Below are positions 1 through 5,214 of a DNA stretch of 13,581 nucleotides, one piece after another. Within the stretch, counting starts at the first letter, position 1, and each line of letters starts with the position of its first letter. The translations under genes and the position numbers were made by a program. The notes beneath the pieces are model-generated. The model searched no databases and was not told the DNA's origin. It was given only the letters and a program-made list of their open reading frames with translations. The stretch is taken from positions 1 to 13,581 of the forward strand of contig JBAXCY010000070.1 of NCBI GenBank assembly GCA_037141235.1, read 5' to 3'. The stretch is from Bog-756 sp037141235 (lineage in GTDB: Bacteria; Actinomycetota; Acidimicrobiia; Acidimicrobiales; RAAP-2).

Positions 1-101
1 AGGCACCGGCCAAGAAAGCCGCTGTAGCCACCAAGGCACCGGCCAAGAAAGCCGCCTCCGGGGTTGCGTCTGCGCCGCTGGATAAGGTGGCACCGGCCAA
101 G
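1..101 (+). repeat. Short direct repeats coding for the Ala/Lys/Pro tail
   Basis: A 21-base unit starting GGCACCGGCCAAG is seen at 2-22 and again at 35-55, a 33-base (11-codon) period. A shorter copy of its first 13 bases is at 89-101. The repeats keep the reading frame and encode the APAKKAA-like segments of the zinc-finger protein. More copies may lie beyond the left edge. Confidence 0.8.
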
Positions 102-536
102 GCTCCGGTGGTCAAGAAGGTGGCCCCTGAGCCTCCCAAGCGCCCCACGGTCGGCCCCTATGCCAAGGATGCCAAGTTCCTAGCCGCCCAACGGGTACTG
201 CTGATGATCGAGCGTGAAACCTACGCTGACCAAGCCGTCTATCTGCGAGCTGAGGCCGACTCACTGGCCCTCGAGCGTGAGCCTGGTGACATGCAGTTCG
301 ACGAGGAGTCGGGAGAGGGCGGCACCGCCGCGGTCGAGCGCGAAGCGAAACTGGCACTTTCCGGGCAGGCGATCGCCTATGTGGAAGAGATCGACGATGC
401 AGTCAAAAGACTGGATCGCACCACCTACGGAAGTTGTGAGAAGTGCTTCGAGCCGATTCCCAAGGAACGCCTGGAAGCGCTGCCCTTCGCCCGAGAGTGC
501 GTGGCGTGCAAGAGCGGTGGCCTGTCCCGGCGCTGA
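3..536 (+). CDS. DksA/TraR-family C4 zinc-finger protein, 5'-truncated
   Basis: The reading frame is open to the left edge, so the true start lies outside the window; 177 residues are visible. The C-terminal part has a four-cysteine zinc finger, CEKC followed about 17 residues later by CVAC, inside a YGSC...IPKERLEALPFA...C context typical of DksA/TraR proteins. Before it lies a mostly helical, acidic stretch resembling the DksA coiled coil. Family members act on RNA polymerase through its secondary channel, but the role of actinobacterial versions is not well settled. The visible N-terminus (about residues 1-50) is rich in Ala, Lys and Pro, with repeats such as APAKKAA, like a histone-H1 or HupB-type tail. 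A GTG at 87 could be read as a start, but in-frame coding of the same low-complexity type continues upstream, so I treat the gene as truncated. lspA begins about 15 bases after the stop. Confidence 0.85.
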   Translation, partial: APAKKAAVATKAPAKKAASGVASAPLDKVAPAKAPVVKKVAPEPPKRPTVGPYAKDAKFLAAQRVLLMIERETYADQAVYLRAEADSLALEREPGDMQFDEESGEGGTAAVEREAKLALSGQAIAYVEEIDDAVKRLDRTTYGSCEKCFEPIPKERLEALPFARECVACKSGGLSRR

Positions 537-550
537 CCGATGAGACGGCC

Positions 551-1042
551 GTGGTGACCGAGGGTCGGAGCCACGGGACGTCGTCCACCGGAGCGGCCGG
601 TCTGGCCGTTGCGGCGGGCGTGGTAGCCGTGGTCGTGCTCGCCGACCAGTTGACTAAGTGGTGGGCCGTTGACCGGCTGTCGTCAGGACCGGTCCACGTG
701 GTTTGGCGCCTCGATATGGAGTTGTCGCTCAACACCGGATCGGCATTCAGCTTGTTTCGAGGAGCCACCTTCCTCATCGTGGTGATCGCCGTCGCACTGG
801 TGGCGGTCCTATTGGTCATGGTATGGCGCTCGGCCACCTTGGGTCGGGCTGCCATCTTGGGCCTGATCCTCGGCGGTGCCCTCGCCAATCTGTGCGACCG
901 GTTCTTCCGAGGTGGACACGGGGCGGTGGTCGACTTCATCGACTTCCATTTCTGGCCCACCTTCAACGTCGCCGATGCCTGTATCACGGTGGGCTGCATA
1001 CTGTTGGCCGTATCGGTACTGCGGGGGAGGCCGACACCATGA
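551..1042 (+). CDS. lspA: Lipoprotein signal peptidase (signal peptidase II)
   Basis: This aspartyl protease of the cytoplasmic membrane cleaves the signal peptide of prolipoproteins after the lipobox cysteine has been lipidated. Starting from GTG at 551 the product has 163 residues, the usual family length. The frame is open further upstream (to 443), but that would overlap the zinc-finger gene and add an unlikely N-terminus. Four hydrophobic segments fall near residues 16-32, 70-92, 99-115 and 140-157. Signature elements are DQLTKWW near residue 32, NTGSAFSLF at 61-69, GGALANLCDR with catalytic Asp116, and FNVADACITVG with catalytic Asp142. GTG at 554 is an equally possible start. No strong Shine-Dalgarno is visible, so translation may be coupled to the zinc-finger gene whose stop is at 534-536. 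The 3' end overlaps the next start as ATGA. Confidence 0.96.
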   Translation: MVTEGRSHGTSSTGAAGLAVAAGVVAVVVLADQLTKWWAVDRLSSGPVHVVWRLDMELSLNTGSAFSLFRGATFLIVVIAVALVAVLLVMVWRSATLGRAAILGLILGGALANLCDRFFRGGHGAVVDFIDFHFWPTFNVADACITVGCILLAVSVLRGRPTP

Positions 1043-1983
1043 GCACGCTCTCCGTGGTCGTCCCCGCATCCCTCGACGGTGTACGTGTAGACCGAGCGGT
1101 GGCCCTGTTGGCAGACGTCTCCCGCTCCTCGGTCGACCTCCTGGTGACCGACGGCAGGGTCACGGTCGACGGCCGGGTGCTCAACAGCCGGAGCACCCGC
1201 CTGCGCCAGGGCCAGACGCTCGACGTAGATCGACCCGAGGAAGTCGAGCCAACCGGCCCCGAGGGGGACCCCTCGGTCGAGTTCGAGGTGGTATTCGTCG
1301 ACGATGACGTCATCGTGGTGGACAAGCCGGCAGGCCTCGTGGTCCATCCGGGAGCCGGCCATCGTTCGGGCACGCTCGTCCATGGGTTGGTCAGTCGGTT
1401 TCCGGAGCTGTCGGCACTGCCTGGTCAGGTCGGATCCGAAACTGATCGCCCCGGTATCGTCCACCGCCTCGACCGTGGCACGTCCGGCCTGATGGTGGTG
1501 GCCCGGACGCCAGACGCGTATCACTCCCTGGTGGCCCAGCTGTCCTCGCGCCAGGTATCGCGCACGTATCGGGCACTCGTGCTCGGGACGGTCGAGGGCG
1601 AATCCGGTCTGGTGGATGCTCCCATCGGCCGGTCAGTCAGCTCGCCGACCCGGATGGCCATCTCCAGGAAGGGGAAGGAGGCGCGCACCCGGTACCGGGT
1701 CGAGCAGCGGTTCAGCGAGCCGGCGCCAGCGACCCTGCTGCGGGCGTCACTCGAGACGGGGCGGACCCATCAGATCCGGGTCCACCTGTCGGCCATCGGT
1801 CACCCGGTCGTAGGGGACGACCCTTACAGCCAGGGGCGGTCGTTGCCCGGATCGACGGTTGCCCGTCCGTTCCTGCACGCCTATGCCTTGGCCATCGATC
1901 ACCCCAGGACGGGAGAACGGGTGTCTTGGACCTCGGAGATGCCTGAGGATCTGACCAGCCAACTCGCTGGCCTCAGCGAGTAG
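1039..1983 (+). CDS. rluD: RluA/RluD-family 23S rRNA pseudouridine synthase
   Basis: The family converts specific uridines in large-subunit rRNA to pseudouridine. The product has 314 residues. Residues 1 to about 75 form an S4-like RNA-binding domain (DGVRVDRAVALL, then VTVDGRVLNS). The catalytic domain follows: DDVIVVDKPAGLVVHP near 90-104, then the signature HRLDRGTSGL with catalytic Asp145, and GRTHQIRVHLSAIGHPVVGD near the C-terminus. The start ATG at 1039 overlaps the lspA stop by four bases, which supports both the start and translational coupling. Whether its target matches E. coli RluD (helix 69 of 23S rRNA) cannot be decided from sequence alone. It is convergent with the sigma-factor gene, leaving only 28 bases between them, in which I see no clear terminator. 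Confidence 0.93.
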   Translation: MSTLSVVVPASLDGVRVDRAVALLADVSRSSVDLLVTDGRVTVDGRVLNSRSTRLRQGQTLDVDRPEEVEPTGPEGDPSVEFEVVFVDDDVIVVDKPAGLVVHPGAGHRSGTLVHGLVSRFPELSALPGQVGSETDRPGIVHRLDRGTSGLMVVARTPDAYHSLVAQLSSRQVSRTYRALVLGTVEGESGLVDAPIGRSVSSPTRMAISRKGKEARTRYRVEQRFSEPAPATLLRASLETGRTHQIRVHLSAIGHPVVGDDPYSQGRSLPGSTVARPFLHAYALAIDHPRTGERVSWTSEMPEDLTSQLAGLSE

Positions 1984-2011
1984 CCAACCGACCGGATTGA
2001 GCCCAAAGCGG

Positions 2012-2956
2012 TCAGGCAGCCTCGTGGGCGGCCTCGAGTGCGTCGCTGACCGAGAGGATCTCTAGTGCCTCGGCTTCGGCCTGGCGTACCTTACGCACGC
2101 CGATACCCATCCGCTCTGCCGTCGTCTGTAGCGATGCCGGATCGGTACCGTCGAAGCCGAACCGGTGGCGGATGACTTCGCGCTGCAAATCGCTAAGACG
2201 GTCGACGGCCTGGCGGACGAGGTCGAGGGTCATCTCGACGGCCACCTCGTCTTCGAAGTCGCTCTGGTCGGTCGAGACCAGGTCGCCCAGGGTTGCGGTG
2301 GAATCGGTACCGGCCGGCTGATCGAGGCTGGCCACCACTCGTGCGGCCCTGGACATGTCGGTGCGCATGGTGGCCGTGGTGTTGGTGGCGTCGTCCAACT
2401 CGGCAGCGGTAGGTGGGCGCTGGAACTGGTGGGTGAGCTCCCAAGTGGCGGCATCTACCTGCTGGTTGCGCTCGGCGACCTCCATGGGGAGGCGAATGGT
2501 GCGCCCGTGCTGCTGGACGGCCCGCTGGAGGGCTTGACGGATCCACCAGGTGGCGTAGGTGGAGAACCGGAAGCCGCGCTCCCAATCGAACTTGTCGACG
2601 GCACGCATCAAGCCGAAGGTGCCCTCTTGGATGAGGTCGGGGAGGTCGACGCCACGGTCTTGGTAGCGTCGTGCCCAGTGGACCACGAGGCGGAGGTTGG
2701 CCGCCACCATCTCCCGACGGGCCACATCGTCGCCGACGGCGACTCGCTTGGCCAACTCGGTCTGGGCATCGTGGTCGGGCAACGGGTGGTGATCGAGGTC
2801 ACGAAGGAACAGCCCCATGCTGTCGGCTTCTAATCCTCGGCTGCGATTGGCAGCGGCCTTGGATACTGGGGTGGAGGAATTTTGAGCAGGTGCCGTCGCC
2901 GCTGAACTTGACGCCGCAGCGGTCTTCGCATCGGGTGCCGTATTGCTCGCCTTCAT
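2012..2956 (-). CDS. Sigma-70 family RNA polymerase sigma factor (group 2 type)
   Basis: This 314-residue protein directs RNA polymerase to promoters. Residues 1-40 are low complexity (Ala, Ser, Thr), and region 1.2 starts near SMGLFLRDLD. Region 2 runs about 80-151 with NLRLVVHWARRYQDRGVDLPDLIQEG, FDWERGFRFSTYATWWIRQAL and RTIRLP, very close to primary sigma factors. Region 3 spans about 160-235. Region 4 spans about 245-303 with LSDLQREVIRHRFGFDG and a helix-turn-helix ending GVRKVRQAEAEAL. It lacks the long N-terminal part of a primary SigA/HrdB and its region 4 diverges from the usual RERIRQIE, so I infer a non-essential group 2 factor used in stress or stationary phase. ATG 2956 is chosen because GAGGAG (2961-2966) precedes it by four bases; ATG 2986 is an alternative giving ten extra residues. 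No anti-sigma gene is adjacent. Confidence 0.93.
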   Translation of the reverse strand: MKASNTAPDAKTAAASSSAATAPAQNSSTPVSKAAANRSRGLEADSMGLFLRDLDHHPLPDHDAQTELAKRVAVGDDVARREMVAANLRLVVHWARRYQDRGVDLPDLIQEGTFGLMRAVDKFDWERGFRFSTYATWWIRQALQRAVQQHGRTIRLPMEVAERNQQVDAATWELTHQFQRPPTAAELDDATNTTATMRTDMSRAARVVASLDQPAGTDSTATLGDLVSTDQSDFEDEVAVEMTLDLVRQAVDRLSDLQREVIRHRFGFDGTDPASLQTTAERMGIGVRKVRQAEAEALEILSVSDALEAAHEAA

Positions 2957-2978
2957 CCCTCTCCTCGTGGTCAGTCCT

Positions 2979-2997
2979 TGATCCATTTTCTGATCCA
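2979..2997. repeat. 12-bp-spaced direct repeat upstream of the sigma gene
   Basis: TGATCCA occurs at 2979-2985 and again at 2991-2997, separated by TTTTC (TGGATCA on the minus strand). The pair lies 23-41 bases upstream of the favoured ATG of the sigma gene, in the divergent gap shared with the histidine-phosphatase gene. The 12-base period is about one helical turn, as in some operators. It could be chance, and the left copy overlaps the alternative ATG at 2986. Confidence 0.35.
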
Positions 2998-3092
2998 ACA
3001 CCACAACCTCCGCATACATTCCTGCCCGCTTCCGATGGTGACCGGATGCCGACACCTTGCGTAAGTTGTATTCGGAGTGATGGGCTGCATGG

Positions 3093-3662
3093 ATGACGCA
3101 AGATATGCCCCGAGCAGTCCTGATCCGCCACGGTGAGACGGTCTGGAGCCGTGACCGGCGCCATACCGGCCGGACGGACATTCCGCTGACGCCCGAGGGA
3201 GAGGTACAGGCCACCGCCTTAGCACCACGACTGGCGGGCCGAAAGTTCGCTCAGGTGTGGACGAGCCCTCTGGCCCGTGCCGCACGGACCGCCCATCTAG
3301 CGGGGCTGGAGGGCGCCGAGGGCACTCCTGATCTACTCGAGTGGGACTACGGAGAGTACGAAGGACTGACCACCCAGACCATCCGGGAGCACCGGCCGGG
3401 ATGGGAGATCTTTGGAGACGGCGCGCCGGGAGGGGAGACCATTCACCAGGTGGCCATCCGGGTAGATCGGATCATCGCCAGGATCCGATCAGGCCGCGGT
3501 GATGTGGTCTGCGTCGCCCACGCCCACCTGCTGCGGGTCTTGGCCGCCCGTTGGCTGGGCGTCGATCCGGTGGCGGCTCGCTACCTGGCGCTGGGGCCGG
3601 CGTCGATCAGTGTGCTCGGATTCGAGCGCGAGCAGCCAGTGATCGAACACTGGAATACCTAG
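3093..3662 (+). CDS. Histidine phosphatase (phosphoglycerate mutase-like) family protein
   Basis: The 189-residue product belongs to the two-histidine phosphatase superfamily, which transfers phosphate through a phospho-histidine. The catalytic motif is IRHGET with Arg12 and His13. Further conserved elements are TGRTDIPLTPEG at 25-36, TSPLARAARTA with Arg62, LEWDYGEYEGL near 82-91 (acid donor), and VAHAHLLRVLAARWLG with the second His at 143. It lacks the length and features of glycolytic phosphoglycerate mutase GpmA (about 250 residues), so a broad or small-molecule phosphatase is more likely; the substrate cannot be read from the sequence. ATG 3093 is used, but ATG 3105 (MPRAVLIRHGE) is about as good, because the only SD-like GGAG (3074-3077) is 15 bases before 3093. 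The gene is divergent from the sigma factor and convergent with the Rrf2 gene. Confidence 0.9.
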   Translation: MTQDMPRAVLIRHGETVWSRDRRHTGRTDIPLTPEGEVQATALAPRLAGRKFAQVWTSPLARAARTAHLAGLEGAEGTPDLLEWDYGEYEGLTTQTIREHRPGWEIFGDGAPGGETIHQVAIRVDRIIARIRSGRGDVVCVAHAHLLRVLAARWLGVDPVAARYLALGPASISVLGFEREQPVIEHWNT

Positions 3663-3705
3663 GCCAGGATCTACCTATGGCCCGACTGGACAGGGCAGAC
3701 ACAGA

Positions 3706-4167
3706 TCAGGCTGTGGCGTCGCCCGACGCGGAGACCCGCCCCTGCGCACGAGTGACCATGTCGGCCAGGGTGAACGAGTCGAGGTGGGTACGCATGTGCT
3801 GGCCCACGTCGGCCCAGACGTCCAAGAGGACACACTGGCCTTCGTGGTCACAGGCACCGTTCTCATGAGGAAGGCCGAAGTCGCCGGCCACGATGGGTCC
3901 GTCCACGGCCGAGACGATCTGAGACAGGGTGATCTCTTCAGGGGACCGGGCCAGTACGTACCCGCCCCCTACGCCACGCTTGGAGCGGACCAGTCCCGCA
4001 CCCTTCAGGGCCAGCAGGATCTGCTCGAGGTAAGGCTGGGGGAGCCCGGTGCGCTCGGCGATGTCGCGCACGGCCGTGGGGCAACTGGGGTCACCCCCGG
4101 AGGAGGCGTGCAGGGCCAGCGACAAGAGTGCCCGGCTGGCGTAGTCGCCCCGTGTCGATACCTTCAC
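3706..4167 (-). CDS. Rrf2-family transcriptional regulator
   Basis: The 153-residue protein has the Rrf2 winged helix: VSTRGDYASRALLSLALH at 3-20, VRDIAERTGLPQPYLEQILLALKGAGLVRSKRG at 33-65, and the wing GGGYVLARSPEEITLSQIVSAVDG after it. Family members such as IscR, NsrR and RsrR sense Fe-S status, nitric oxide or redox through a cluster bound by three cysteines. Here Cys106 and Cys112 match the second and third, but the first aligns with Pro100, and the IscR histidine ligand position is Leu. Asp8, the extra ligand reported for Streptomyces NsrR, is present. It may therefore bind a cluster unusually or not at all. The GTG at 4167 places the conserved N-terminus correctly, and there is no SD in front of it. 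The next gene upstream on this strand (4280-4954) is 112 bases away. Confidence 0.9.
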   Translation of the reverse strand: MKVSTRGDYASRALLSLALHASSGGDPSCPTAVRDIAERTGLPQPYLEQILLALKGAGLVRSKRGVGGGYVLARSPEEITLSQIVSAVDGPIVAGDFGLPHENGACDHEGQCVLLDVWADVGQHMRTHLDSFTLADMVTRAQGRVSASGDATA

Positions 4168-4173
4168 GAGCCC

Positions 4174-4179
4174 ATGGTA
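4174..4179 (-). promoter_or_regulatory. Putative -10 element for a leaderless Rrf2 mRNA
   Basis: Read on the minus strand, TACCAT (the actinobacterial TANNNT pattern) lies exactly six bases before the GTG start of the Rrf2 gene. This would put transcription start on the first base of the start codon. No Shine-Dalgarno is present, as expected for a leaderless transcript. I see no clear -35. This is inference from pattern and spacing only. Confidence 0.4.
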
Positions 4180-4212
4180 TTGCTTGGATTCGGCACCGGG
4201 GAGACATCGGCG

Positions 4213-4229
4213 CCCGTGGGCCCCACGGG
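4213..4229. other. Perfect 7-bp inverted repeat between two minus-strand genes
   Basis: CCCGTGG, the loop GCC, then CCACGGG form a GC-rich hairpin, extendable by one G-T pair. It lies in the 112-base gap after the stop of the 4280-4954 gene and upstream of the Rrf2 gene. No T-run follows on the minus strand, so it is not a classical intrinsic terminator. It could be a transcript-end hairpin of the upstream gene or an operator-like site for the regulator. Confidence 0.45.
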
Positions 4230-4279
4230 TCCCCGACAGGCAGGGCAGCCGGTGGTGGAGGCCCAGACGGGACCGGTGA

Positions 4280-4954
4280 TCAGCGTCCGCCGAGCTTGCC
4301 AGCGGCGAGGTCCTCGGCCATGGCCCATCCGAAGGTGACCAAGCGGCCACCACCCTCGGCATCGACACTGGTGAAGAAGGCGATGTAGTGGGGGGCGGGA
4401 TCGGACTTGGGGCTGGCGAAGTCGAATCCTCCTGCCTCGTAGCCGTCGCTGGACACCACGAAGGAGCGGTCATCGATGCGTCCCTCGGCGCCGAACCGCT
4501 TGGCCAGTCGGCGTCCCCAGGCACGATCCTCGCCCGAGGGCTTGGCTTCAGGGGCAGGCACCACGTCGGTCAGGCCAGCGAAGGCCTTGAATCCGTCGGG
4601 ACCGAGCAGACGGGTCCCCACCAGGACGTCTTCATCGGGGAAGGCGAGCAGGGCACGACGGTACTTGTCACCCATCATGGACCGCAGCACCGTGTCGGCC
4701 CGAGAGGTCCGATCCACTGTGCCCAGTCCGATCAGCAGCGACGGGGTGCCCCCGATGCGCTCGAGTGTCGAGAAGGAGTAGCCACGGAGCTTGTTGCCTT
4801 CGCGTGCTCGGGTGACGAGCACCCACTCCTCGCGCTGTTTGGACAAGAACCCGATGTCGAAGCGGGGCTCTCGTTCGGCGCACAGGTCGGCCATCTCGGC
4901 CAACTCTGCGTCACTGATCGACGTGCAATCCTTGGTCTCCACCTGGATGGACAT
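4280..4954 (-). CDS. Unrecognised protein, possibly GNAT-like fold
   Basis: I do not recognise this 224-residue protein. It is soluble, with no signal peptide or membrane segment. Its N-terminal half has the rhythm of a GNAT acetyltransferase: a helix ISDAELAEMADLCAE (15-29), then strands around EEWVLVTRAREGNKLRGYSFSTLERI and PSLLIGLGTVDRTSRAD, then a later GPDGFKAFAGL like the GNAT C-terminal turn. The classical acetyl-CoA signature (Q/R-x-x-G-x-G/A) is not evident, so catalytic activity is doubtful. The C-terminal part ends with APHYIAFFTSVDAEGGGRLVTFGWAMAEDLAAG. The ATG at 4954 (MSIQVETKDC) is favoured over a GTG at 5065, because the intervening residues look non-coding and a GAGGAG (4968-4973) lies 13 bases ahead. 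The gene is followed by the Rrf2 gene on the same strand. Confidence 0.75.
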   Translation of the reverse strand: MSIQVETKDCTSISDAELAEMADLCAEREPRFDIGFLSKQREEWVLVTRAREGNKLRGYSFSTLERIGGTPSLLIGLGTVDRTSRADTVLRSMMGDKYRRALLAFPDEDVLVGTRLLGPDGFKAFAGLTDVVPAPEAKPSGEDRAWGRRLAKRFGAEGRIDDRSFVVSSDGYEAGGFDFASPKSDPAPHYIAFFTSVDAEGGGRLVTFGWAMAEDLAAGKLGGR

Positions 4955-5213
4955 ATGCCGTTCCGTACTCCTCGATCTCCCTGCGTCTCCATCCCCCGCA
5001 CCTAGCTGACCGTGGAGTCCGGAACGTGCCACCGCAGGGGAGGGGCACCATCTCGGATCTCCCACGCCAGGAGCATGCCCTCTATTTTACGGGATTTCGA
5101 GGCGTCTGTCGTATCGACCCCGTCGGAACCGGTCGCGACGCTCTGACCAGGGACGGAACCATTCAGCCCGAGGCATGAGGTTTCCGGTGCCGTCCGAGCG
5201 ACCCGACGGGTCG
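4955..5213. other. Gap between dnaE and the 4280-4954 gene
   Basis: 259 bases without a supported gene. They hold the predicted promoter at 5084-5112, the leader of the 4280-4954 gene and the hairpin just after the dnaE stop. Open frames crossing it on the plus strand run antisense into dnaE and look like shadows. Confidence 0.6.
5084..5112 (-). promoter_or_regulatory. Predicted sigma-70-type promoter for the 4280-4954 gene
   Basis: On the minus strand ACGACA (5107-5112; four of six matches to TTGACA) is followed after 17 bases by TAAAAT (5084-5089), five of six matches to TATAAT. It sits in the only AT-rich patch of this gap. It would give a leader of roughly 120 bases before the ATG at 4954, in which I see no recognisable riboswitch. 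Confidence 0.5.
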
Positions 5214-5214
5214 T
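5198..5214 (-). terminator. Short hairpin at the dnaE stop, possible weak terminator
   Basis: CGACCC (5199-5204), the loop GAC, then GGGTCG (5208-5213) form a 6-bp stem directly beyond the dnaE stop codon at 5214-5216; a wobble G-T pair (5198/5214) may extend it. There is no T-run downstream on the minus strand, so an intrinsic terminator is uncertain. Confidence 0.3.

Noticed and set aside
403..1524. 373-residue minus-strand frame across lspA and rluD
   Set aside because: Both plus-strand genes carry catalytic motifs; this frame crosses two gene boundaries and has no domain.
1984..2011. Possible bidirectional terminator between rluD and the sigma gene
   Set aside because: The gap is only 28 bases and I could not find a convincing stem with a T-run on either side.
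2165..2833. 222-residue plus-strand frame opposite the sigma factor
   Set aside because: The sigma factor is unmistakable on the other strand; this frame is Gly/Val-rich shadow.
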